Below, piece by piece: positions 11,133 through 21,703 of a stretch of DNA of 64,000 nucleotides. The position numbers were made by a program, and so were the translations under genes. Below the pieces are notes generated by a model. It was not told where the DNA came from. It was given only the letters and a program-made list of their open reading frames with translations, and searched no databases. Positions within the stretch are counted from its first letter, which is position 1; each line of letters opens with the position of its first letter. This DNA comes from Carettochelys insculpta (lineage: Eukaryota > Chordata > Testudines > Carettochelyidae), in assembly GCF_033958435.1 (NCBI RefSeq), contig NC_134161.1, positions 15,562,001 through 15,626,000 of the forward strand, given 5' to 3'.

Positions 11133-11587
11133 GCTTGATCACCCACTTTTACCAGGAAGAGCCACAGTGATGGTGAGAAAGGAGAAGAATGGAGAGAAAA
11201 GAAAGGGTGGGGAAAAATAGCTCCTTCCTCTTCCCCCATCTCCTGCTTTTACACTATAATGGAGCTGAGTGAGATTATTTAACTCTTTTAATAGAGCCTA
11301 AACAGGCCTAGAAGTGGGATTTGCCTTTCCTGAGAGCCTTGTCTTTGGAATATGTGTCAGAAGGATTCTTAAATCTTCAAAAAACCTCATCTCCCAGCAA
11401 GGAGGAGAGTGCGGCAGCCGTAAGGAGCTGTAAAAAACCTGCTGATAGACAGATGGAATGGTGTAATTATACGCAGGAGGGGGAGAGGGGAGCAGTCTCT
11501 GAAATTATTACTGTGGGCAGACAATTAGAGGCTTTTCCAGAAGATTACCCTTCTCCCTCCCATCTGCACTCCATTTAGGAGTTTTTA
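11133..11587. other. Unique sequence, no gene seen
   Basis: 11,270-11,580 is unique and moderately AT-rich with TATTTAACTC, GTGTAATTATACGCA and GAAATTATTA words. It could be conserved non-coding sequence but shows no exon structure. Confidence 0.35.
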
Positions 11588-11671
11588 CGCTCACGATGCT
11601 ATTTCCTTTCTCAACTGGGCCATTAGCTGTTTTGCCCAAATTATTATTGTTTGACTTTGCATTTGTTCAAA
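11588..11671 (+). repeat. Local duplicate, copy A (partner 13,301-13,386)
   Basis: The segment shares GCTCAC, then CTGGGCCA, then TTTGCCCAAATTATTATTGT and CTGACTTTG/TTTGACTTTG and TTTGTTCA with the partner, in the same order and spacing, about 1,715 bases apart. The similarity stops where both enter C-rich sequence. Confidence 0.7.
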
Positions 11672-12500
11672 CTTTACCCACATCCCCCCTCCCCTTTTCC
11701 TTCCCTCTCACACGTCTGTCAGGGTTTACATCTGCCTAGCGGGTTTTTTTACACGTCTTACCCCGCCCCTATCCCTCTCCTTTCTTTGTCAGGGCTGGAC
11801 ATAATCAAATACAAAGCCAGTGGAAGGAGTGAAATGTAATTGGTAGCTCTGCTCTCTGCCTGTGGGAGCGGCAGGACAGACAGAGTCTGAGGTGATGCTC
11901 TGAGGGAAGCCGGCTTGGCCAAGCTTTTTCATTTTTCTCACCAGGGAGAGTGAGCCAAAGGAGTCTGCAGACTTTACTAGATTCAGGCAATGTGTGAGCA
12001 GACGCTCTGCCAGTTACTCACGGCGGGAAAGGCTGGAGGGAGAGAGCTTTGGCTGTGCTGAGCCTGGGTTTGGAATAACTCATGATTTTTCTCCTGGCAG
12101 GAGAGAAGCTGTTGTTTACTCATTCTGACTGGAGCCCTGGGTGGTAGGTTTGTTGGCGATGGAGGGGGCTGTTCTGCAGCTCTGGGGTCTGCCGGTGTGC
12201 TGCCAGGCCAAAGTCATGGGTGTTTGCAAGCACAGGCTGTCTCCCATTAACACCAAGTGGCAGTGTACCCTCCCTCAGTGGTCACACCTGCTCTGGTGCA
12301 TGCACAAGACTCATCAGCAGTAGGTTTGTGCAACACCCCTTTGGACTGACAGCTGCCGTGAGCTTGTCACTCCACCACACACCTGCCAGCCTGTCACCAG
12401 CAGCCACAATCGCCTTCTGAAGGCAGCACCGTTCCATGAGCCATGCTCCCATGCAGGTGTGCTTGCTTACACACCTCCAGTCACATCGTCGTGAACACCC
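11672..12500. other. Unique sequence, no gene seen
   Basis: C/T-rich at 11,680-11,790, otherwise ordinary. Short overlapping frames around 12,141-12,524 carry no recognised domain. Confidence 0.4.
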
Positions 12501-12692
12501 CATGCACAAATGCTTGTAGGCCATATGGGCAGCAGCGTTCCCTAGTGGGTGGAGGCTGGCATGGGACTAATGAGCAACTATTTGCTGGGGCAACCATGGA
12601 AAGTCATTTCCATGTTCCGTGCCTCGGTTTCCCCAACTGTAGCATATGTTAATGGTACTGCTCTTCTTAGCAAGTATTGCTGGTAACACACA
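12501..12692 (+). repeat. Local duplicate with MIR-like core, copy 1 (partner 13,010-13,210)
   Basis: The two copies are about 510 bases apart in direct orientation and agree at roughly four bases in five. They share GGGCAGCAG, CCTAGTGGGT, CTGGCATGGG, CTAATGAGC and GGCAACCATGGAAAGTCATT. The second half is MIR-like, with GTGCCTCGGTTTCCCCAACTG corresponding to the MIR motif GTGCCTCAGTTTCCCCATCTG. Confidence 0.8.
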
Positions 12693-12724
12693 CACTGCTG
12701 TGTAACTGCTGACAGGCGGACTTT

Positions 12725-12840
12725 AACCGGGGGCCTCTGGAGCTTAGTGCAGGAGCCTGGACACTGAACTAAAAGCCAGCTGCCTCTCAGCTAAGGCAGT
12801 AGAGGAGACTCATTCTTTCTCCCTTAGTGGTCTAGGTGCC
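12725..12840 (-). mobile_element. tRNA-derived SINE remnant
   Basis: On the minus strand TTAGCTGAGAGGCAGCTGG resembles a tRNA A-box region, and CGGTTAAAGTCC about 60 bases later resembles a B box. The spacing is longer than in a tRNA gene, so this is a diverged SINE head and not a functional tRNA. Confidence 0.4.
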
Positions 12841-13009
12841 ACTACATGCGATGGTGAACCACACCTAGGTATGGGGCTTACAGCTGCACATGGTATCTCA
12901 CAGGCAAAGTCTCATCTGCTCACACACGCACAGAGCAGCACTTGTGTACAGCCATTAATGCTCTCACATGCGGGTTTAGACACACACTTACCCTGAACCA
13001 GATTAGGCA

Positions 13010-13210
13010 CGTGCACAAACACTTATGGGCCATGTGGGCAGCAGTGTTTCCTAGTGGGTAGAGCCTGGCATGGGCCTAATGAGCTACTATCTGCTGGGCA
13101 ACCATGGAAAGTCATTTCCTTATTCTGTGCCTCAGTTGCCCCATTGGTAGAATATGTAAATGATACTGTCCTCCTTTGTAAAATGCTCAGTATTGCTATT
13201 AACATTGCAC
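13010..13210 (+). repeat. Local duplicate with MIR-like core, copy 2 (partner 12,501-12,692)
   Basis: See the partner. This copy retains GTGCCTCAGTTGCCCCATTGG followed by TAGAATATGTAAATGATACT, a good MIR-type 3' core. Confidence 0.8.
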
Positions 13211-13300
13211 ACCCGGGCCCAGACTGAAGTCACTCCTGGGCTCCCTTAGCCCTCCTGCAGGTTCCCTAGGCTGCATGATAGTTTCCATTCCCGACTTTTC

Positions 13301-13386
13301 ATGCTCACAAGTTCGTGTCCTTCCTTAGCTGGGCCACTATCCAGTTTGCCCAAATTATTATTGTGTCTGACTTTGTGTTTGTTCAT
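13301..13386 (+). repeat. Local duplicate, copy B (partner 11,588-11,671)
   Basis: Shares CTGGGCCA, TTTGCCCAAATTATTATTGT and CTGACTTTG with copy A in the same order. Confidence 0.7.
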
Positions 13387-15220
13387 CACCACCACCACCC
13401 CGCCACACTCTCTTTCTGACAAACCCTCTGTCATGTATTTGGGTATTGACACAATGCCCAGGCTCCCAGCCAGGGCACGTGAAAGGAGCAATCCCCTCAG
13501 AAAACCCTCCAGTATCAAGAGTAGACATCCTCAGGAGGCCACACAGGGTTTGTTTCAAAGACCTTTTTTCACCTCAGAAATGTCTCCACCAGCAGACATG
13601 GATTTCCATGCCCCTGCTGCTCAACCACAGCTGACTCCATTCCCAGCTGCTTTGGTTTGTGTTTGTTACCTCAATCTGCCTGGCTACAACACACGGGCTA
13701 AAAATAAAGCAATAGGAGGTGGCTGTGGTCTGTACGATCTGGGGAAATGTGGCCCAAGACTGATCCTGGCTTTGGCCTGGGGTGGTGCAGATTGACTGGT
13801 CTCCTGAAATGTCTTTTGGTCACGGGCTAGCTGGAAATAGCAAGCAGAACCCACTGGAAGGAAAGACCTGCCCCTTCTGATGTGGATGGGGCCATGGGAG
13901 CCTGATACCAAGAGCAGTTCTTTGGGCCTCTGAGGTAGTAATGCATCCCAACCATGCAGCATTGTTACACTGATTAGTGCATTAATGTATGTCTGATTTT
14001 ACAGGAGCTTAGGTAAATATGTGCTGCTGAATTGAAACCAGTGACCAGGATTTCTTAGACCTCTCTTAGAATGAACACAGTGGTCTCAGCTGGCTTGCTA
14101 ACCTATGAATCTCAGACATCCCTTGCCACTTTCGGTGGTATTGCTCACACCCACTCATACCCTAGATAAGAAGCTCTTTCAATTCATGACCCCATTGTCG
14201 TCTTTTTCACAACCCAGTCAAGTTCCTTTGCTTCACAGCCACCCCGGCCACAGCAGCAAACCAGACTCTGGAGGCTTGTTTCTGTCCATGACAATATATA
14301 CATGGGGAGATGTATAAATAAAAGACAAATTCAGTCAATTACATATTTTAAGTTGACATCCAAATATGCTGGCACCAAAATGCTGGAATGCAGGACCACT
14401 AAATAATCCCGGAAGTGGGTATGTGGGTTTGGGGGGGAATTTATGAAGATCTTCTGACAAAGTCGCCTATAAATAGTCTGCTTATAGGGCAAGAGTGACC
14501 TTTTACCTTGTGCCACAGGCTTTGCCCAGCATGTATGTATTGTTATCAGCCCTGACGATCTGTTTATCAGCAGATTCCTCCTCTGAGAGTCAGAGCTGGC
14601 AACTCTCCTGAATATTTCATGGGGAAAAAAAGCCCCAAATAGGATGTTTAAACTGCAGCTCTACTCTGAAAAGTGGCACTATAAAAATGGCCTCCTAGGG
14701 CTCCCTATGAGCCTCTCAGCATCTCCACAGCTAAGAGCGTCAGTTTGAAAAACACTGTTGTTTTCTTTCTTGGCGCTTGCTCTGCCGGCTCAGCATGGGA
14801 GCTGACAGTCATGCTGGGTCCTCCCTTGTCTTGTGTGCCATCATCGCTGACATGACCTTGCAGGCCCTAGATAGCACCTGAGCCACTCCCGTTTCCTCAG
14901 CTCCTGCCTTTGCAACACCGTTAGCGGCTTCTTCCCCTCTGAGGACTGTGCGGGTGCAGGCCTGGTGGTAGGGCAGGCTTTGCTGTGGTGATGAAATTTA
15001 CTCACACGTTAGGTACGCTTCTAAGGTTTGAGCTTAGGGTGCCCTGGCATCTGGTTTGGGGCAGACCACCCCATGAAAAAGGGAGCCGAGTGGCTCTCAT
15101 CAGCGCTGTTGAACAGGCCGTTGTCTGGCTGGCTGTGCCACACAGCAGCGCTGGGAGGCTCGAGGCTAGCCTTCATGTGCACAGCTCTTAGAAAGCAGCT
15201 GGCATGTCCCCCACTATGGC
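13387..15220. other. Unique sequence, no gene seen
   Basis: Frames at 13,301-13,962 overlap on both strands without recognisable domains. 14,290-14,500 is AT-rich. Nothing else stands out. Confidence 0.4.
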
Positions 15221-16170
15221 TCCTATGCGTAGGTGCAGCCAGGGGGCTTTGTACACTGCCCCAACCCTGAGATGCTCCCACTGGCTGGGAACTGTGGCCG
15301 ATGGGAGCAGTGCCTGCAGCCAGGGCAGCGTGCAGAACTTTCACAGAGGAGCTGAAGGGGTGACATGCCTCCAGCTTCTGGGAGCTGCTTGAGATGTGTG
15401 TCAGATCCCCTACCAAAGCCTACTGCCCTCTGAACCCCCTGAGTCCAGCCTGGAGCACATTCGTGCACCCCAAATCCCTCATCCCCAGCTCCACGGCAGA
15501 GTCTGCATTCCCAGCCAGAGCCCTGACACCCTGCATACCCCAGTGCCTCAGCCCTGGTCCCCCTCCAGCCCCCTAAGCCCCTCAGCTACAACTGGAGCAC
15601 CCCGCACACTGAACCTCTCATCTCCGGCTCCACCCCAAAGCCTGACCCCTAGTCAGGAGTCAGAGCCCTCACTCCCTCCTGCACTCCAGCCCAGAGCTTG
15701 CGAGTGATGATGGGGAGAGCAAGTGACCCAAGGAAGGGGGTGTGGAGTGAGCCGGGGTGAAGCCTCAGAGAAGGGGCAAGTCCTGAAAAGAGGGACAGGG
15801 CAGGAGTGGGGCAAGGGTGTTTGGTTGTGGGTAAGTCCAAAGTTGGCCACCTTATCTGAACTGGGATCATGGGGGCCAATAGACTCACCAGGCCCCTGGG
15901 AAAGGTGGAGGGGAGGTCAGCTCTGTGCTCCTGGAAGGGGTGTGGTCTCATGCTGAAGGGGTGTGGCTGGAGCACCAGGCCTGAGCTCCACCCACACCAC
16001 CTTCAGCCCACTGTACCAGAGCAGCAGCCCTCAGCACCATCCAGAGCACATTGCCCAGGATGCTGGACCATGTTGTGTGGTGCACCAGCTGCGATTTAAA
16101 GGGACCCAGGCTCCACCTACCGCTGCTCCTGCAGTAGCAGCATCAGCATTTGGCAGCCCCGGACCCCTTT
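15221..16170. repeat. GC- and C-rich interspersed repeat remnant (hAT-associated type)
   Basis: 15,268-15,345 contains TGGCCGATGGGAGCAGTGCC and CAGGGCAGCGTGCAG, words I associate with non-autonomous hAT elements of turtles. 15,395-15,700 is a degenerate CCCTGAGYCCAG/CCTGCACCCC array like the one at 48,480-48,830. 15,935-16,170 contains GAAGGGGTGTGGCTGGAGC, TCAGCACCA and AGCAGCAGCAT-type words that recur at 39,740-40,000. Overlapping open frames are by-products of the C-rich composition. Exact element borders are not visible. Confidence 0.45.
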
Positions 16171-17942
16171 GAGTTTCTGGGCTCTGGGCTTTGCTCCCTG
16201 CTGTCAGCAGGCCATCCTGGGGTCAGGAGCTCCAACCCACAGTCTGTCTCAGGAGTGGCCATGTGAGAATTGCATGCCTCTTTGTTTTTCTGCATCTCCA
16301 GAAGAGACTGCTGGCTACATCCCAGGCACTGCCCTGAGCTCAGTCCAGGCTGCTCCTCGGATGGGCCTTGGAGAGCTTAGTTGCAGCCGTATAGCTGCAC
16401 AGACAGGGTAGATGGGACCAGACGCCTTGTCTGCACTAGCTAAGGTTTGCTGGGTAGCTGTACCCATCCTGTTACAGATCATGCCGGTCCCCAGTACAAA
16501 ATAAGCTACACCAGCAAAACCATTTGCATGCTGGTTCAACTCTATCTGCACTAAGGCTTTGCTGGTATAGAAACGTCACCAGAAAAATTGTGCTTCTCAC
16601 TAATGTTGCTGCGTCAGCAAACCCGACTAGCACAGCCCTCGGCTTCGAACATTGCTGTTTGGACTCAGTGCTTTGACTCAGGGCCTGACTGCCTAAGCCT
16701 GGGACTCAGCCAACAGCCGGCCCCTCTGCCAGGGGTCTGCATGCCAACCCTTTCTTCCCCCACTCTCTGCAGTGGAGGCCAGCCTGGGAGCTACAGAGCC
16801 CACCTGGCATGCTGGGCCTCCCACCCGAGCAGCACAACTGCTTGTGTTGCTTGTGTCTGAGGCCTGTCTCAGCAGCCCCCCATGGAGTTGGGAGGCCCGA
16901 ATGTCCTGGGAGCACCTGGGAAGCTTAGGATGTTTCCTTTGTGTTCCAAGGAACTGTGTCAATGCAGAACTGTCCCAGCTCTGCCCACTGAAGCTGGGGA
17001 ACACCCCAAATACAGCACGATGATGGGGTCATGGCCTCCCCCCTCATTACTGACAGACAGAAGGCAGAGGACTTAGTCAACTCAACTTCTGCCTTCCCTG
17101 TCTCTTCCTTCACTCTAACTAGCTTTCTAAGGTGCTAGTTGCCATTTACAGTTAACAGCAAATGTCTTTCTGTATTTATTCATTTTACCTGTCACAGGGG
17201 GTATGTATTCCGAGCGCAGTGGTGTGAAATCTGACTACCAGATTATGCCTTTGGTGCCTAACTGTCAGTCCCAAAACATTCTGCGTATAGGCCAGGACGA
17301 TTGCAAAAATGACAGGCGGATAGGTAGATAGTTGCACTGATTCATAGCTCAGCTAGCTAGAAGCAACGGATGCTTCCAACAGAGTCACTGCCTCGTGAGC
17401 CATCTCTTCCAGTCTTGATGCTGAGTCTTGATGGAATGATTAGACATGTTTACATCACTTTGAGGACATGGCAAACATACAGTAATAGAGCTGACTGTGG
17501 GATGGCATTTCTAGACTCACAGCACGAGCTTAGTCTCCACTCTCTCTCAGCTGCAAAGAAATACATGGCCCATTTTCCTAAGAGAGCGGGAGCTTAGATC
17601 GGAGGAGAGCTGAGACCTGAATGTTATTTCAGGCCAGGCTCATTCTGGCACACTTTGGTCTGGCAGCATCCAGTTTTCTTTCTAATCGAAGCTGTACAGA
17701 GGGAACGTAGGTGGGTTTATTTATTTATATGTTACGTTATAAATGGCTGTCTGGAGCCCACTGCCATATTCCAAGAAAGAGAAAAACGACCTGCACATAT
17801 GTCTGTCTCTCACAGACACAAACAAAACCTGGGACTCCTTGAGCCGTAAGCCACGCAGATAGGCTCAGAACCTGTCAAATGGAAATGCAGAACTTTGCTA
17901 GCTCTTTTTTTTTTCCTTTTATTCTTTGTTTCATTTTTTACT
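16171..17942. other. Mostly unique sequence; MITE fragment at about 16,425-16,575
   Basis: GCCTTGTCTGCACTAGCTA near 16,423 and CTATCTGCACTAAGGCTTTGC near 16,542 look like eroded TCTACACT-type MITE ends around a GCTACACCAGCAAAACC block that is similar to 55,770-55,800. No exon or RNA gene is recognised in the remainder. Confidence 0.35.
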
Positions 17943-18022
17943 TGGTCTGCTGTGGGGCAGGGGGCTGGACTCAATGACCTCTCGAGGTCCCTTCCAGTTC
18001 TAGTGTTCTATGATTCTGTGAT
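17943..18022 (+). mobile_element. CR1 LINE 3' end fragment
   Basis: GGCAGGGGGCTGGACTCAAT, GACCTCTCGAGGTCCCTTCC and TTCTATGATTCTGTGATT form the terminal block of CR1 in sense orientation. Severely 5'-truncated. Confidence 0.85.
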
Positions 18023-19035
18023 TTTTTCCTGGGGCTAGACGCATTGTAGAGAGTACCGTATTCAACGTCTTCAAAAGAAATTTCCTTCTGCTATCAACTG
18101 GGATCTTTCAGAAGCTTCTGCTCCAGATGGAAAAGCCAACAAGAGCTCCAACAAATCATAGAGTTATGGCCTTCCTCTTGCCCCCTTTGCACGTGTCCGA
18201 TCCCACATCTTTTCTGGCATTTGTTTGTTTATTTCTGGGGAAGAGAACGATATACCCCTACGGTTCCATGAGGGTCAGGCGCATGAAAGGTGCTAGTGGC
18301 CTCTGGAGGACAGTTTGTAACCAGGCAAGGGCAGCTATCACTCCTGCCAGGAAAGCCAGATTTTTTTTTCCCTGTTCAAGTTTTGTTTGTTGTTGTTTTC
18401 CATTACTTGGCAGTAAATGTGGTATTGACATTTCATATCTCAAGGGGTAAGAAAATCCCCACAACATTTCTAGTGCCGTACGGTTGAATTCATGAGGCTA
18501 TATTTCTTTATTTATATTTTCTCTTTCCCCCGCCAATCTTTTCCTTAACATTTCCACCGAGACTTGTTTGCCAGTCAGCCACATATTAGCAATCGATACC
18601 CCTTCTGTTATGGCGCATACATGACCGTGTTAGAAACGGGAAAAGGGGAAATTTATTGAAAGCATCCACATGAAAAGCAAAGGATCAAAAATGCATGATT
18701 GCAACCTGAGAAGTTTGACAAGACAGCCTCAAGGCATGGGAATGCGGGGAAGAGAAGGACACGATGTTATCCTTTCCTATGCACCTAATTTACAACACTG
18801 ACAATATGATACTGTTCGGGCACATCCATCTTAAAGTTTTTTAAAAGAAATCATTAGCAACCTTTCAGCATTGACCATTCCAGGGAGCTGAGAGTTATTC
18901 TTAAGAAAGTTATTCTTTACCTTGGCATCACCATAAATACAATTATTTATCTCTTCAATTTAAATGCACTGTAACTTTAGCAAACAGTAAATCTGTCACT
19001 TCCTTTCCTGTGCTTATTTATTTATTTACTGTTGC
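18023..19035. other. AT-rich unique sequence, no gene seen
   Basis: 18,480-19,020 is AT-rich, non-repetitive and without recognisable elements. It is a candidate for conserved non-coding sequence only by composition. Confidence 0.35.
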
Positions 19036-19432
19036 ATGCCTGGCCAAACCTGGATAGCTTGGTGTATATTAAATTATTTAGTTTGCAGAAGAGAAGAGTG
19101 AGGGGTGATTTCATAGCAGCCTTCAACTTCCTGAAGTGGGGCTCTAAAGAGCAGGGAGAGAGGCTGTTCTCAGTAGTGAGGGATGACAGAACAAGGAGCA
19201 ATGGTCTCAAGTTACAGAGCGAGAAGTGTAGGTAGGATATTAGGAAAAATTATTTCACTAGGAGGGGGTGAATGTGTTACCTAGGGAGGCGGTGGAATCT
19301 CTATCCCTAGATGTTTGTAAGTCCCAGCTTGACAAAGTCCTGTCTGGGATGATATAGTTGGGATTGATCCTGTTTTGGGAAGAGAGCTGGACTCGTTGAC
19401 CTCCTGAGGTCTCTTCAAGCCCTAGGATTCTA
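19036..19432 (+). mobile_element. CR1 LINE 3' untranslated region copy
   Basis: In order: GCAGAAGAGAAGAGTGAGGG, GATTTCATAGCAGCCTTCAA, GACAGAACAAGGAGCAATGG, GGATATTAGGAAAAATTATT, ACCTAGGGAGGCGGTGGAAT and GACCTCCTGAGGTCTCTTC, the standard order of the CR1 3' end. The short frames on both strands are remnants or shadows. Divergence is modest. The terminal octamer is eroded (GATTCTATATGA). Confidence 0.9.
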
Positions 19433-20307
19433 TATGAAAGTGACAAAGTCTGGCCCAAACACATATGGCACAAACACAGCACAGTAGCTGTCGGGTTCAT
19501 AGAATATAAGTCCCCAAAGGCACTTTTGTGATTAGCTTGGCTTGTATGGGTTTATTAATTTCAGCTCAAGTCACGTTGGAACAAGAGCGCTGAACTGCAA
19601 ATGGTAGCTGGTTCGTTTCCAAGATTAGGGTTCAAGGTTGACCCTATGGAATTTCAGGGTCAGAGACAAATGTTTTCCAAAGTTTTGACTTTTCTTCAAT
19701 TTGGGATCGACTTCTCATTACACTGAAGTGGGAACTAGTTGCAAAGTCACTGCTTAAAGATAAGCAAACTGGCCTGTGGGAAGACATCTGGGACCCTGAC
19801 TCTAATGTAGACAGGTCTGTTCAATCAACAGGTTATATGTGAATCCAAGAACATATGTGTTTCAAAAAGGACCACAGAGTTCTCTATGACTGGGTGTGCC
19901 TAGCCTTTGTGGCTGGTCCTGCAGTGCTGACTCCTGCAATCTGAGTTTGTCTCCATCGGATCTTCTCATACTGCATTAGCTTGTGGCTGAACCCTTACGC
20001 TCCAATATGTTACTTGCTTGCACAGCTTCCTTCACAAATAGAAGGCAAGCAGTGGCTAGGAAGCAAAAGTTTTCAGCAGCTGCCGGTCCCAGCATATCCT
20101 GAAGGAGGCAGTGGTGGGCATGTAAAGCTGTGCAAGATGGTTCTGTCTCTGGATGCCTGAGCTCTAGGGGGTGGAGGCGTGAATAGCTGGTCTCTGCAGG
20201 GGGAAGGGGTCCCCGTGCCTGGGGTGGAGGGGCCTGCAGCCTACCTCAGGAAGGGGCCTAGGAGGGCTGTGGAAATGAGGAGGGAAGATACAGGCCCTGT
20301 TGTCACA
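19433..20307. other. Unique sequence, no gene seen
   Basis: 19,645-19,690 has AAATGTTTTCCAAAGTTTTG words like the old AT-rich family. 20,160-20,290 is G-rich. No exon recognised. Confidence 0.4.
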
Positions 20308-20520
20308 GGTATCAGAGAGGTAGCTGAATTAGTCTGAATCTTCAAAAACAACAGGAAGTTCTGTGGCACCTTATAGACTAACAGATATTCTGGAGCATAA
20401 GCTTTCGTGTGCAAACACCCACTTCCTCAGATTCACCTGACAAAGCAGGTCTTTGCCCACGGAAGCTTATGCTCCAAAATATCTGTTAGTCTATAAGGTG
20501 CCACAGAACTTCTTGTTGTT
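20308..20520. repeat. Palindromic interspersed repeat with 68-bp inverted arms, copy 3
   Basis: The left arm 20,348-20,415 and right arm 20,452-20,519 are reverse complements at 64 of 68 positions, with a 36-base spacer. Shared arm words are GTGGCACCTTATAGACTAAC and GGAGCATAAGCTT. A single outer flank (20,308-20,347, GGTATCAGAGAGG, TTAGTCTGAATCTTC) matches the outer segment of the 37,415 copy. Transcribed RNA would fold into a long hairpin. Confidence 0.9.
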
Positions 20521-20864
20521 GCAATAGGGATTTCTTTAACTCTGTCCCGATGAGGGAATGTGTGTATGTGTGTCTGTTGTTACAGACACACTTGCTGAAG
20601 GGTAGTTTGAAACAATTTACCAAAATAACTGAAACTGGTGTGATCAGATAGTGTAATTGTGACAAAATTTGGAGACTTTTTAAATGTCATGCACAGCATT
20701 TTTAATTTTTGTCACACAGTGGCCCCGGGGGTATCAAAGGCTGGGTTTGGGGCATCGGCAAGGGATCTGCTCTTCATTTATTAGCAAATTTCTGTGGCTG
20801 AACCACCAGCTTGCGAGCTGGCGTGGGGTGGTGGACTGGCTGCTCAGAAACTTAGTTCTCATCC

Positions 20865-20930
20865 TGGCTCAGTGGCTGATCTACTGTGTGACCTTGAGCA
20901 AATCTGTTTCTCACCCCTGCTTTGTCCATC
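20865..20930 (+). mobile_element. MIR/CORE-SINE remnant
   Basis: CTCAGTGGCTGATCTACTGTGTGACCTTGAGCAAATC (in parts) matches the MIR stretch before the cytosolic-style TGTGTGACCTTGGGCAAGTC core. Confidence 0.55.
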
Positions 20931-20935
20931 TAGTT

Positions 20936-21448
20936 CAAGGGTCTGCAAACTGCAGATCCAGAGCTGCACGTGAATCTTTAAGGGCTTCTGTGTGGCTTCT
21001 GAGGCTATAAGGGCAAAGTTTAAAAAAAATTCTCCTGATTATCTGATTATTTTCGATAAATGGTGAACGTCTAAAAGCCCAACAATGAACAACATATAGT
21101 TAAACAGCAAATGATGTGTGATCTCAAAACACTGGACGACTCCCCCAGCATCCTCCAGAAAGAGAGGGAAGGTTCAAGAGTGAAAGTCAGGAAAATAGTT
21201 TTACAAACAGACGTGCCAAGTGTGAGGAAAGGGAATACGTAAAAAGTTTGTGAGCATCCTGCAGTAAGCAGCTATCACACTACAAATCATTGTGTGCACT
21301 GTTCTTAAAATAGGGCTTACAAAAAGTACAGTTTGGCCTTATTTATTAACTCCTGTCTTGTATTCTCGTGCACTGCGGCTCTGGAATTACTGAGGTTTTT
21401 ACCGAATTGGGAAATGGCTCTTCTCGCTATTTTGGTTGCCAACCACTG
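20936..21448. mobile_element. Non-autonomous hAT-like element, 513 bp
   Basis: The left end reads CAAGGGTCTGCAAACTGCAG followed by ATCCAGAGCTGC and TCTTTAAGGG. The right end reverse complemented reads CAGTGGTTGGCAACC, with CTGCGGCTCTGGAATTAC inside. Such CAGGGGT-type ends with a GCGGCTCT block mark Charlie-like hAT elements. The 8-base flanks (20,928-20,935 and 21,449-21,456) do not match, so target duplication is lost or borders are off by a few bases. The middle is AT-rich and non-coding. Confidence 0.6.
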
Positions 21449-21501
21449 GCCTTGTCTCTGAGCTCTTTGGGGCAGGGGTGTTTCCAGTGCAAGGGAATCT
21501 C

Positions 21502-21516
21502 AAGCTCAGTCAGAGC
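21502..21516 (+). repeat. 15-bp target-site duplication, left
   Basis: AAGCTCAGTCAGAGC occurs here and again exactly at 21,689-21,703, flanking the palindromic repeat. Confidence 0.85.
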
Positions 21517-21688
21517 AGCAACGGAGGGTCCTGTGGCACCTTATAGACTAACAGAAAAGTTTTGAGCATGAGCTTTCGTGAGCAAAGACTCACTTCATCA
21601 GATGCTGGACCAGCATCAGATGCTGGACCAGCTGGACCCTTCGTTGCTGTTACAGATCCAGACTAACATGGCTACCCCTCCGATACTT
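21517..21688. repeat. Palindromic ACTAACAGA interspersed repeat with target duplications, copy 4
   Basis: The element is 172 bp. It begins AGCAACGGAGGGTCCTGTGG and ends in CTACCCCTCCGATACTT. GGTCCTGTGGCACC and ATAGACTAACAGAAAAGTTT correspond to the single-arm part of 37,415. The last 45 bases are its outer segment in reverse orientation. In the middle CAGATGCTGGACCAG is duplicated in tandem (about 21,600 and 21,616). The exact 15-bp flanking duplications show that it arrived as one unit. Confidence 0.85.
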
Positions 21689-21703
21689 AAGCTCAGTCAG
21701 AGC
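21689..21703 (+). repeat. 15-bp target-site duplication, right
   Basis: Exact match to 21,502-21,516. Confidence 0.85.
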
